Source: Thermoplasmata archaeon (GTDB lineage Archaea > Thermoplasmatota > Thermoplasmata > Methanomassiliicoccales > Methanomethylophilaceae). Taken from it: a stretch of 46,222 nt of DNA. The notes below the pieces were generated by a model that searched no databases, had not been told where the DNA came from, and was given only the letters and a program-made list of their open reading frames with translations. The stretch covers positions 1-46,222 of the forward strand of contig SUTA01000014.1 of NCBI GenBank assembly GCA_015063135.1, given 5' to 3'. Position 1 is the first letter of the stretch. Every line of letters starts with the position of its first letter. The translations under genes were made by a program, and so were the position numbers. Shown piece by piece: positions 25,098-33,043 of this stretch.

Positions 25098-26407
25098 TGA
25101 CCTGATGTAAACCCTTTACCGGCCCCTAAATCTGGGTGTCGTGTGGGCCGGGTTTTCCCCATTCTTGTTCCGAGCATTCGGAACATCTTGTCCTTCTTGG
25201 ACTCCTCGGACAGGTAGCCGTAATCGGCCATCTTCCTGCCTATGAGGAATATGGCCGCGAACTCCGGCACCTCCGTCTCACCGCGGAGCTGGAAATGCTG
25301 GCCCAGCATGTCCAGGCCGGCGTCCCTCCTCATAGTGATCTTCACGGGGTCGTCGGTGTACTCCTTCGGGACCGCCATCTGCAGCGGGTCGAAGTCGGTG
25401 AGCTCCTGCCTGGTGATCGGGGTGACCCTCAGCCCGCTCTTGCCGTGGACCGATCCAGGCAGCCTTATCAGCCTCTTGATGTCGGCGGTGACGGGCTCGT
25501 CGACCTCTCCGGACAGGGTGTGGGCGACGTCCTCCTTCATGATCTTGACCAGGATGTTCTGGGTGCTCTTCGAGAGCATGACCATGGTGTCCTTCTCGAA
25601 CATGGCAGACCCGTTCTTCGTGACCTCCTTCTTCGCCAGGTCTAGGAACGCGCCCTTGGTCCCCTTGAGGCTGGGGTACCTGGCCTTGATCTCCGGCAGG
25701 TCGTTCTCGGAGATGAACTGGACGACGTCCTTCAGCCCGTTCCTCATCCTGAGCCTCCATCCGCCGGAGTCGGCGGGGGGTATGAGGCGGTCCTCGTTGA
25801 CGTTGGCCTTCACACCCGATGCGGTTGATGTGGATGCACCGGCGGTCCTCTTGATCGGGAAGATCCAATCGATGTTCATGCCCGAGCATGTGATGTAGTC
25901 GACCAGCTCCCTCCTCTCGTGGGTGCCCAGGGTCATGATGTCCGGCGTGCGCACGTGGGCATGGTACCCTCTGCCGCCGGAGAACGTTATGTGCACCTGG
26001 TCCTCCGAGAACCCAAGGTCCCCCAGCAGGAACGAGTCGACCAGGTTGATCATCTCCGAGCGGATCTGGAGCAGCATCTCGGCATACGTCATCTCTGCCG
26101 CGCCCTCAAGATGGTCGGCATCCAGGTCGAAGATGAGCTCCGCGCCCAGCCACTCCTTCTCGTCCATGGTCGGGGCTGCGGGCTTCCTGTAGTATGACGT
26201 GGAGTAGTACGAGTGCGCCGGGACGTTCCCGATCATGTACCTGCGCAGGTCGTCCTGGTTGGCGAATCCAAGGTGCCTCTGCACGAAGGACTTGTCGAAG
26301 AACATGAATCCGAACTCCCTGCGGGTGAACCTGTCCGGCAGGATGGGCGTGTTGGCCCGGTAGTACTTCCTGAAGGATTTCAGGAGGAAGCGCTGGTTCG
26401 AATCCAT
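25064..26407 (-). CDS. priS: DNA primase small (catalytic) subunit PriS
   Basis: Archaeal/eukaryotic-type primase catalytic subunit, 447 residues, making primers together with PriL. The catalytic acidic pair is in ELIFDLDADHL, with SGGRGYHAHV following, as in the family. The N-terminus FLLKSFRKYYRANTPILPDRFTRREFGFMFFD is typical. ATG at 26407 was chosen since TATATTAT is centred 27 bases upstream; an ATG four codons earlier would be too close to it. After KKDKMFRMLG the last 34 residues (TRMGKTRPTRHP onward) lie outside the repeat and differ from the terminus preserved at the left edge of the island, so the C-terminus may have been replaced by the insertion. Confidence 0.92.
   Translation of the reverse strand: MDSNQRFLLKSFRKYYRANTPILPDRFTRREFGFMFFDKSFVQRHLGFANQDDLRRYMIGNVPAHSYYSTSYYRKPAAPTMDEKEWLGAELIFDLDADHLEGAAEMTYAEMLLQIRSEMINLVDSFLLGDLGFSEDQVHITFSGGRGYHAHVRTPDIMTLGTHERRELVDYITCSGMNIDWIFPIKRTAGASTSTASGVKANVNEDRLIPPADSGGWRLRMRNGLKDVVQFISENDLPEIKARYPSLKGTKGAFLDLAKKEVTKNGSAMFEKDTMVMLSKSTQNILVKIMKEDVAHTLSGEVDEPVTADIKRLIRLPGSVHGKSGLRVTPITRQELTDFDPLQMAVPKEYTDDPVKITMRRDAGLDMLGQHFQLRGETEVPEFAAIFLIGRKMADYGYLSEESKKDKMFRMLGTRMGKTRPTRHPDLGAGKGFTSGHQIFLRSAHLS
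25176..25250 (+). repeat. 75-bp direct repeat, right copy (inside priS)
   Basis: Exact copy of 19656-19730, same orientation. Here it is an intact part of the priS coding sequence. It marks the right edge of the island. Confidence 0.95.
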
Positions 26408-26429
26408 CGCTCCGCCCATCGACGAATCA

Positions 26430-26439
26430 GATAATATAG
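26430..26439. promoter_or_regulatory. shared bidirectional TATA element between priS and the TatD-like gene
   Basis: GATAATATAG reads as TATA on both strands. Its centre lies about 27 bases from the priS ATG on the left and 28 bases from the ATG at 26462 on the right, the leaderless distance for both genes. Confidence 0.5.
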
Positions 26440-26461
26440 GTACCTTCACCTTCGGCAAAAC

Positions 26462-27367
26462 ATGGCCGGCAAGTTCCCCGCGTACGACAACCACTTCCAC
26501 ATGAGCCCCTCGGGCAGGAACATCGAGGCCCTGAGGGAGTTCGAGGCCGCCGGAGGCACGGGGATAACCCTGGTAACCCTCCCGTACCCGGAGGTGCCGA
26601 TCAGGAAGGGTTCGGATTTCGCGGACTCCTTCGACATCACGTACCGCCTGGCGCAGAGGGCCAGGGAGGAGACCTCCGTCGAGGTGAATGTCGCAGTCGG
26701 CCCGTACCCGATCATCCTGATCGGTCTGGCCGAGGCCTACGGCCTGGAGAGGGCCGAGGAGATCATGGTCGAGGGCATGGAGATCGCCGCGAAGGCCGTC
26801 GAGGAGGGGAGATCGGCGGCCATTGGGGAGATCGGCAGGCCCCATTTCCCGGTGTCCGAGGAGATATGGGACGCGTCCAACAGGGTCCTGAAAAGGGGCT
26901 TCGAGCTGGCCCGCGATGTCGGCTGCCCGGTGATAATCCATTGCGAATCCGATGCCGACACCATGCGCACCCTCGGGGAGATAGCCGACAGTGCCAGGCT
27001 GCCGAGGGAGATGGTGATCAAGCACCACTGCGACCCCCTCGTGAGGGATGACGAGGTGCTCGGGCTGATGCCCTCGATACCGGCGTCCAAGTCCCTGCTC
27101 AAGGAGGCCCTGTCAAAGGGAGACCGCTTCTTCATCGAGACCGATTTCATAGACGATGCGGAGAAGCCGTCGATCATGATGCCGCCCGCGACCGTCCCCA
27201 AGAAGGTCGCCTCATGGGCCTCATCCGGGGTCCCCGAGGAGACCATCTGCAGGATAAACAGGGACCTCCCCGAGCGCTATTACGGCCGACCCCGGATTCC
27301 AATCGCCCCGTCCTGCCGACTGACAGTATTAAGGACTTGGACCAGAATCCCGTCGGCATGGCAGTAA
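26462..27367 (+). CDS. TatD-related metal-dependent hydrolase
   Basis: A 301-residue amidohydrolase-fold protein of the archaeal TatD-like group. Metal ligands appear in order: DNHFHMSPSG (HxH), IGEIGRPHF (Glu/His), VIIHCESD (His), VIKHHCDP (His) and IETDFIDD (Asp). Such enzymes are predicted nucleases or esterases and the substrate is unknown. Leaderless start from a TATA element shared with priS. The frame ends ten bases into the next gene. Last 20 residues (APSCRLTVLRTW onward) look like a non-conserved tail that overlaps the next promoter. Confidence 0.82.
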   Translation: MAGKFPAYDNHFHMSPSGRNIEALREFEAAGGTGITLVTLPYPEVPIRKGSDFADSFDITYRLAQRAREETSVEVNVAVGPYPIILIGLAEAYGLERAEEIMVEGMEIAAKAVEEGRSAAIGEIGRPHFPVSEEIWDASNRVLKRGFELARDVGCPVIIHCESDADTMRTLGEIADSARLPREMVIKHHCDPLVRDDEVLGLMPSIPASKSLLKEALSKGDRFFIETDFIDDAEKPSIMMPPATVPKKVASWASSGVPEETICRINRDLPERYYGRPRIPIAPSCRLTVLRTWTRIPSAWQ

Positions 27368-28122
27368 TCAGGTGCGTCTACGACGAGGGGGCCATAGAGG
27401 ACACCCCGCTCATCGGCGCCAAGGGAACAGCGTTCGTCATCGAGTCTGAGGGGAAGAGGCTGCTCTTCGACACCGGACTCAGGCACAGGTACCTCATGCA
27501 CAACATGGAGCACCTGGAGATCCAGCCCGATTCCATCGATGCGATAGCGATATCCCAGGTCCACCCCGACAACTGCCGCGCCCTGAACGGGTTCCTGGAC
27601 GCCAGGACCCAGCCGGTCCCTATCTACTGCCCCGCGGAGCTCCGCGAGCCGTCCAAGGGCCTCTTCGGCAAGAAGGGAATCTCCGAGGAGAACACCCAGA
27701 AGGCCCAGTTCCAGGATTTCTCAGGTTGGACCGAGGTCATACCCAAGGTCTGGCTGTCCCCGCCCATGGCCTACACCAACGGATACTCCGAGATGTTCCT
27801 CGCCATCGCCTCCAGGAAGCTCGCCATCGTCAGCGGCCGGGGGGTCGCCGGCCCGGACGGCATCCTGGCGGAGGCCGAGAGGAGGTTCGAGAGGAAGCCC
27901 GGCGTCTTCGTAGGGTCCCTGCTGCTCGCCAAGAAGATGAAGCAGGAGGCCGCCCGCTACGCAACCGACCTCGAGTCCATGGGGGTCACCGACATCTACC
28001 TCAACCACTGCACTTCGCCCGAGGGCATGACCCAGCTCAGGCTGAAGCTCGGCCTGAAGGGCGTCAAGGAGTTCTACGTGGGGCAGACCCTGGAAGTGCG
28101 AATCCGGCGGGCAAAAGGGTAA
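27358..28122 (+). CDS. metallo-beta-lactamase-fold protein with degenerate metal site
   Basis: A 254-residue protein of the MBL fold, closest in layout to the archaeal COG1237-like group (dihydropterin-related). GTAFVIESEGKRLLFDTGLR is the first conserved block. The metal motif, normally HxHxDH after it, reads AISQVHPDNCRAL, and only one His and one Asp remain. Later metal positions also deviate (IVSGRGVAGPDG where relatives have a cysteine- and His-containing segment; YLNHCTSPEG at the end). It is probably not a normal dinuclear hydrolase and may be a binding or pseudoenzyme form. TATTAA is centred 28 bases before the ATG. Confidence 0.72.
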   Translation: MAVIRCVYDEGAIEDTPLIGAKGTAFVIESEGKRLLFDTGLRHRYLMHNMEHLEIQPDSIDAIAISQVHPDNCRALNGFLDARTQPVPIYCPAELREPSKGLFGKKGISEENTQKAQFQDFSGWTEVIPKVWLSPPMAYTNGYSEMFLAIASRKLAIVSGRGVAGPDGILAEAERRFERKPGVFVGSLLLAKKMKQEAARYATDLESMGVTDIYLNHCTSPEGMTQLRLKLGLKGVKEFYVGQTLEVRIRRAKG

Positions 28123-28148
28123 TCAACGGCCGCGCTATACTCCCGGTC

Positions 28149-28739
28149 ATGGGTTTCTTCAGCAGCGCCGCCCAGAAGACGGGCTCTACCGAGGAGGAGG
28201 TCCGCAGGATCGTCAGGAAGGTCCTGGACGGGGCCAACGTGAAGTACGAGGCGGCCGACGAGCACATAATCACCACAGGATTCATGGGGGACGACCTCCC
28301 GATAAGGATGGTCATCACCACGGACAACAACAGGCTCGCGTTCGTGTGCCTGCTGGACCTGGTGGCGGAGAAGTCGGCCTTCCCGAAAGTCACCTGGGAG
28401 CTGAACAGGATCAACTCCAGCCTCGCCTTCGGAGCGTTCTACATGAACCCGGACGACGGCCACATCTTCTTCGATTACGCCTTCCCGTACGCGACCTCGC
28501 CGGTCACCGAGGAGTTCGTAGTGACCTTCATCAAGCTGGTCGCCCAGATCGTGGACGAGCACGATGGGGACCTCAAGAAGCTGGCGGAGGAGGGGTCCGC
28601 CTCCCGCGACCCCATGATCGGCCGATCGCCGGAACCAATCCAATCAAACCTCTTCACGTTATCTTTATATATAGGGTATGTTAGGTATTCATCATGTCTT
28701 CCTGGCGCATACGCACGGCCGCGATGTTCGCGGCGATGA
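28149..28739 (+). CDS. YbjN-like (type III chaperone fold) protein
   Basis: A 196-residue frame whose first 135 residues look like the YbjN/DUF1790 alpha/beta fold: an N-terminal helix (STEEEVRRIVRKVLDGANVKYE), strands around MVITTDNNRLAFVCLLDL, LNRINSSLAFGAFYM and a last helix (EEFVVTFIKLVAQIVDEHDGDL). Function is not known for archaeal members. The remaining 55 residues cross the htpX promoter and overlap the htpX start by 46 bases, so the tail may not be functional or the annotated end may be displaced. A weak TAATC motif is at the right distance for a promoter. Confidence 0.62.
   Translation: MGFFSSAAQKTGSTEEEVRRIVRKVLDGANVKYEAADEHIITTGFMGDDLPIRMVITTDNNRLAFVCLLDLVAEKSAFPKVTWELNRINSSLAFGAFYMNPDDGHIFFDYAFPYATSPVTEEFVVTFIKLVAQIVDEHDGDLKKLAEEGSASRDPMIGRSPEPIQSNLFTLSLYIGYVRYSSCLPGAYARPRCSRR
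28664..28674 (+). promoter_or_regulatory. TATA box for htpX
   Basis: TTTATATATAG centred 25 bases before the htpX ATG, one of the best TATA matches in the window. Confidence 0.7.
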
Positions 28740-29776
28740 CGGGACTCCTGGTGCTGGTCGGCATGCTGGTCGGCTATCTGTTGCACAACGTCTACATCGG
28801 GATGATCGCTATGCTTTGCATATCGGTCCTCTTCAACGTGTACGCCTACTACGGCTCGAAGGGCATGGCCCTCAGGGCCAACAAGGTGCACCTGATCGAA
28901 CGCGACGAGGAGCCCAGGATGTACGACACGGTCTACAGGCTCTCCCAGAAGGCCGGGCTCCCAATGCCCGAGGTCGGGATCTCCGAGGTCCCCATGCCCA
29001 ATGCCTTCGCCACCGGCAGGAACCCCCAGAATGCAGCGGTGGTCGCCACCAGGCCCCTCCTGGACCTGCTGAGCGACGACGAGCTCGAGGGGGTCATCGC
29101 GCACGAGCTGTCCCACGTCAAGAACAGGGACATCCTCGTCATGTCCGTGGCATCCACCATGGCATCGATACTCTCCTACGCCGTCACGATGGCCATGTGG
29201 TCCTCCATGTTCAACAGCAGGGACAACGGCGGGGGCGCGATCATCGCATTGGCGGCGTACATCCTCGTCCCCCTGGCGGCCATGCTGGTCCAGCTCGGCG
29301 TGTCCAGGAACCGCGAGTACCTCGCGGACGAGACCGGGGCCAGGCTCACGGGCAAGCCGATGGCGCTGGCCAGCGCGCTCACCAGGATCGAGGGAGGCTG
29401 CTCCAGGAGCACCAACGACTACAACAGGACCGCCTACGAGAGCATGTGGATCTCCAATCCCTTCGGCAGCAAGCAGGGAATGATAGTCAGCCTCTTCCGC
29501 ACCCACCCGTCCACCCCCGACCGCATCGCGAGGCTGGAGGCTCTGGACAGGGAGCTCAACGGATTCCGAATCCCGAAGGGAGGGCCATGGAGGCTACGAA
29601 GGACCTCGAGACGATGCTGGGGGACCCCAGGAAGGCCATTCGGTCGATGTCGGTCCCCCTCCTCGTCTCCTTCCTGGTCATCCAGGTCAACATGTTCGTG
29701 GACACCGCCTGGTGCTCCGGGCTGGGGTCCGATGCCACCTCCGCGGTCTCATCCATCACCCCCATCTACTGGATAG
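28694..29776 (+). CDS. htpX: HtpX-family membrane zinc protease
   Basis: M48 metalloprotease that degrades misfolded membrane proteins. Two N-terminal transmembrane spans (about 9-30 and 35-52), the HELSH zinc motif in VIAHELSHVKNRDI, two further spans (about 155-175 and 183-205), then NREYLADETGA carrying the third ligand Glu, and RTHPSTPDRIARL near the end. Conserved sequence ends near residue 297. The frame then has no stop and runs 63 codons over the next gene, ending at TAG. The functional end is probably close to 29587. Leaderless start from the TATA box at 28664. Confidence 0.9.
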   Translation: MSSWRIRTAAMFAAMTGLLVLVGMLVGYLLHNVYIGMIAMLCISVLFNVYAYYGSKGMALRANKVHLIERDEEPRMYDTVYRLSQKAGLPMPEVGISEVPMPNAFATGRNPQNAAVVATRPLLDLLSDDELEGVIAHELSHVKNRDILVMSVASTMASILSYAVTMAMWSSMFNSRDNGGGAIIALAAYILVPLAAMLVQLGVSRNREYLADETGARLTGKPMALASALTRIEGGCSRSTNDYNRTAYESMWISNPFGSKQGMIVSLFRTHPSTPDRIARLEALDRELNGFRIPKGGPWRLRRTSRRCWGTPGRPFGRCRSPSSSPSWSSRSTCSWTPPGAPGWGPMPPPRSHPSPPSTG

Positions 29777-31158
29777 TTGGCGGCGTCGGCACCGCGATAG
29801 GGGTCGGCGCGTCCACCGCGATAGCGAGGTGCCTCGGCAGGCGCGAGAAGGCCCAGGCGGACGTCCTGGCGACCCAGGCGCTCCTCTTGTCGCTGGCGAT
29901 ATCGGTTGTAGCGATCCCCGTGCTCTGGATCCTGATAGACCCCACCATCTCGGTGATAGGCGCGTCCGACGTCGAGGGTCTCTGCAAGGACTACATAACC
30001 CCCATCATCCTGATGTCCGTGTTCCTGATGATGGAGGGAGTGGTCGCCGGCATCATGAGGTCGGAAGGGGCGGCCAAGAAGGCCATGGCCATACTCATCG
30101 TCTCCGCGGCCGTCAACATAGCTATCGACCCGATACTCATCTACACCCTGGACATGGGCCTGGCGGGAGCCGGATGGGCCACGGGGATAGCCGCGGTGGC
30201 CTCGTCTTCGCTGGGATTGTTCTGGTTGCTGACCAGCCACACGTATCTGTCCCCGTCCCTGAGGCACGCCCGCTTCAGGAGGAAGGAGGTCTCCGACATC
30301 ATGTACGTCGGGACCCCCAAGTCCATCGAGACCATCCTGATAGCGTCCATGTCCCTCGTCCAGAGGATCTTCGTGATCGCCGCGGGCGGGGTAATCGGCG
30401 TGATGCTCTACAACGTACCGTGGAGGTATGTGACGCTGGCCTGCGTGGTGTCCCTGGCGGTTAGCTCCGCGCTGGTCCCCGTATGCTCCGCGGCCATAGG
30501 CGCCAGGGACACGGCCAAGGCCGTGGACGGCTATCGGTACTCGGTGAAGATCACGGTGATAGCGATGGCCGCCATCACCGTGGTGACGTTCGTTTTCGCC
30601 GAGTACATGCTGATGCCGTTCACCTACTCCCCCACCATGGAGGAGCTGAGGCCGGACCTGGTCCACGTACTCAGGATATACTCCATGCTGTTCGTGTTCA
30701 TGGGCCTCATCGACATCGGTTCGGCTATCCTGCAGTCGCTGAGGAAGGCCCAGATCTCCCTGTGGTCATCCTTGATAAGGAACGTATTCCTGATAGGCTT
30801 GCTGTACGTCGCCAGTGGGGTATCCCTCGATGCCTGCTTCTGGGCGGTCTTGGCGACCGAGGCATTCGGTGCGTTCATAATGATGTACCCCGCTTTCCTC
30901 GCCGTGAGGAATTTCAAGAGGCTCAACCCGGAGGCGAAGGATGCGGTACGACCCCGGCATATCGATAGCCGCCGACCCGGACGTCTACCCCCCGTCGGAG
31001 GACAGCATCCTGCTGATAGAGTCGCTGGAGGTCTCCCCGGGCGAGAGGGTCCTGGAGATAGGGTGCGGGTCAGGAGTCGTCTCGTTGCACTGCGCGGCCA
31101 ACGGCTGCGAGGTGGTATGCGGCGACATCAACCCGAAAGCAGTGGATCTAGCACATAG
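29587..31158 (+). CDS. MATE-family multidrug/Na+ antiporter
   Basis: Twelve-span efflux transporter of the MATE (DinF/NorM-like) family. First span VPLLVSFLVIQVNMFVDTAW and the pattern GVGTAIGVGASTAIARCLGRREKAQA are typical, as is the second half repeat starting MYVGTPKSIETILIAS. Start chosen as ATG 29587, preceded by GGGAGG. The transporter body is about 452 residues, ending around FKRLNPEAKD; the frame continues 73 codons into the next gene to a TAG, with low-complexity Arg/Gly-rich sequence that is the other gene out of frame. Likely co-transcribed with htpX and the methylase. Confidence 0.86.
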   Translation: MEATKDLETMLGDPRKAIRSMSVPLLVSFLVIQVNMFVDTAWCSGLGSDATSAVSSITPIYWIVGGVGTAIGVGASTAIARCLGRREKAQADVLATQALLLSLAISVVAIPVLWILIDPTISVIGASDVEGLCKDYITPIILMSVFLMMEGVVAGIMRSEGAAKKAMAILIVSAAVNIAIDPILIYTLDMGLAGAGWATGIAAVASSSLGLFWLLTSHTYLSPSLRHARFRRKEVSDIMYVGTPKSIETILIASMSLVQRIFVIAAGGVIGVMLYNVPWRYVTLACVVSLAVSSALVPVCSAAIGARDTAKAVDGYRYSVKITVIAMAAITVVTFVFAEYMLMPFTYSPTMEELRPDLVHVLRIYSMLFVFMGLIDIGSAILQSLRKAQISLWSSLIRNVFLIGLLYVASGVSLDACFWAVLATEAFGAFIMMYPAFLAVRNFKRLNPEAKDAVRPRHIDSRRPGRLPPVGGQHPADRVAGGLPGREGPGDRVRVRSRLVALRGQRLRGGMRRHQPESSGSST

Positions 31159-31648
31159 GAACGCGGTCGCTAACGGACTGGATGTCAGCATCGTGGAGAC
31201 GGACGTCTACAGCGCTGTGGAGGGCAGGTTCGATACGATAGTCTTCAATCTCCCGTATCTCCCTGTGGACGAAGAGGGGGATTTGGCAAAGGCCTGGTCC
31301 GGCGGGGATGACGGTATGGGACCGCTGCCGGCCCTGCTGGAGGGCGCGCCCGACCATCTGGATGGGGACGGGAGGGTCATCGTCGTGGTTTCGTCGCTGA
31401 TGGACCTCGGCACCCTGGCCGATCTGCTGTCGCATTACAGCGTGTCCACTCTGGGCGAGGTCCACATGTTCTTCGAGACGCTCAGCGTGCTGGAGATACA
31501 CGGGTTTCGAGCATCGGCGACCCCCATTCCTACCGGGATTCACCACCCATCTCCCATTGCGGTTGTTACCCTCCCTCGATACGATCCCGGACTCCATGAG
31601 AGCCCTCAGGTGGGCATAAACCTTGCTGCGTCCGACCCCGGATTGTGA
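30941..31648 (+). CDS. HemK2/Mtq2-like protein methyltransferase
   Basis: Class I SAM-dependent methyltransferase, about 200 residues of conserved sequence. SAM motif I is VLEIGCGSGVVSLHCA; the catalytic NPPY motif appears as VFNLPYLP, with Leu in place of the first Pro. AWSGGDDG is characteristic of the archaeal HemK2 group, which methylates the Gln of release factor aRF1. ATG has GGAGG ten bases upstream. The last 40 residues are antisense to the convergent gene and are probably outside the functional protein. The NLPY variant is worth noting, since the family usually keeps NPPY. Confidence 0.82.
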   Translation: MRYDPGISIAADPDVYPPSEDSILLIESLEVSPGERVLEIGCGSGVVSLHCAANGCEVVCGDINPKAVDLAHRNAVANGLDVSIVETDVYSAVEGRFDTIVFNLPYLPVDEEGDLAKAWSGGDDGMGPLPALLEGAPDHLDGDGRVIVVVSSLMDLGTLADLLSHYSVSTLGEVHMFFETLSVLEIHGFRASATPIPTGIHHPSPIAVVTLPRYDPGLHESPQVGINLAASDPGL

Positions 31649-32926
31649 GGACAGCCCGTCAACGGTTATGGTACTGTCCTTCGACATGAGGGCGAGGATG
31701 GTGGAATCCAGGTCGCAGGCTTCAGCGGCCTTCAGGCGCAGAGTCACGACCGTCCTGGACGGGAAACGCTCTTGGGTTATCTCCGGTGCCGGCAGCCCTG
31801 CCGCTTCCATGGCGGTCTTCGAGCGGAATACCCCGGTGCCGGCGCGCTCGGACCTGCCGATGAGGCCGAACATCCTGAACAGCGTCGGGTTCCTGGGGCT
31901 GCTGAGGCCCCCTTCCAGGGCCCTGTCCACGGGTATCCTGAAAAGGCCCGGGTTCGCGATGGTCAGGTTGTCAGTCTTCAGGTCAATGGTCACCCCCGTC
32001 TCCCCCGAATAGTCGGCATGCACCAGCGCATTCATCAGTAGTTCGCGTGCGGCTCTCCTCATGCCGTTGTCCTCGACGCGAACCATGGAGCTGTTGAACT
32101 CCAAGGGCTCTGGCAGGCTCCTCCGGACCCTCTCGGATACCAGGCTGAAGAAGTCGAACACGTTGTCGCCGTTCCCGGGACGCATGGAGCTGATGCGGTC
32201 GCACCAGTCGGGGCCGTCCGTTCTGAATTCTCTGTAATCCAGGAAGAATCCAGGGAAGGTCCTCATCGTGTAGAGGCTGTTTCCGAACATGAGCGCCCCG
32301 GCGGCGGTCGGGTGCATCTCGCCCTCGATCTTCCCGACGGCTCCCAGCAGCTCCAGGAACCTCAGGTCGTCCATGTCGATGAGCTCGCTGTCCGGGTTCT
32401 CGCGCTTGAACTCGCGGCGGTAGGCCCTCACCGAATCCATGTTCAGGGCTTCCAGGGGGATCTCGCCCAGCGGGGCATTATCCTTCGGGACGTCCTGGGC
32501 GTCCCGGATCATATCTGCGATCTGGGTCATGTCGCAGAGGTGGTCCCCGCCTCCGTATCTGATGTACGTTCCCCCGTCCATGTCGCCATTGATGAAAACG
32601 GGCTTGAAGCGCCTGTCAGCCTCCGGCACGTCGATAACTATGACGTCGTGCCCCTCCATGGATTCGATGCGCACGTTCCTATCGAGCAGGATGTTTCTGC
32701 TCACCTTTTGCTTGTTGCAAACGATGTTCCAGAAATCATCGACAAGTTTCTGAGGCGAGTCTACTCCCGTGACCTCGTATCCGCCGTCTGTTTCGGATAC
32801 GCCGAGGACTATCCTGCCACCGGATGTGTTGGCGAAGGAGGAGTATGTCTCCCAGAGGCTGCGGGGGAGCCTTTCGGTTGCCTTCTTGTATTCTATTTCG
32901 AAGCCTTCTCTCCCCAATCTCATCAT
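31148..32926 (-). CDS. AlbA_2 (Schlafen-like)/ATPase-fold transcriptional regulator
   Basis: A 592-residue frame. The N-terminal AlbA_2 domain is clear: EFEYKK-type start (GFEIEYKKATERLP), SSFANTSGGRIVLGVSE and FIYIRYGGG-like GGTYIRYGGGDH. A GHKL/HATPase_c_4 region follows (RRAARELLMNALVHADYSGETGVTIDL...LTIANPGLF...NPTLFRMF), then a winged helix (LSSQSGVGRSKVYAHLRALMESGIV). Such proteins are predicted RNA/DNA-binding regulators. Conserved sequence ends near residue 468 (GRWVVNPG). The last 125 residues are antisense to the methylase and end at TAG, so they are probably not native. AATAAATA is centred about 30 bases upstream of the ATG. Confidence 0.82.
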   Translation of the reverse strand: MMRLGREGFEIEYKKATERLPRSLWETYSSFANTSGGRIVLGVSETDGGYEVTGVDSPQKLVDDFWNIVCNKQKVSRNILLDRNVRIESMEGHDVIVIDVPEADRRFKPVFINGDMDGGTYIRYGGGDHLCDMTQIADMIRDAQDVPKDNAPLGEIPLEALNMDSVRAYRREFKRENPDSELIDMDDLRFLELLGAVGKIEGEMHPTAAGALMFGNSLYTMRTFPGFFLDYREFRTDGPDWCDRISSMRPGNGDNVFDFFSLVSERVRRSLPEPLEFNSSMVRVEDNGMRRAARELLMNALVHADYSGETGVTIDLKTDNLTIANPGLFRIPVDRALEGGLSSPRNPTLFRMFGLIGRSERAGTGVFRSKTAMEAAGLPAPEITQERFPSRTVVTLRLKAAEACDLDSTILALMSKDSTITVDGLSSQSGVGRSKVYAHLRALMESGIVSREGNNRNGRWVVNPGRNGGRRCSKPVYLQHAERLEEHVDLAQSGHAVMRQQIGQGAEVHQRRNHDDDPPVPIQMVGRALQQGRQRSHTVIPAGPGLCQIPLFVHREIREIEDYRIEPALHSAVDVRLHDADIQSVSDRVPMC

Positions 32927-33043
32927 ATCGGATGCGGATATCGATTATTCTGTATTTATTTTGTTTTATTCTGTTTTCATTTTTTTGAAAATAATCGGAA
33001 AACGATCAATGGGGAGGAAGGGGCTGAGCCCCTTCCCCGGGCA

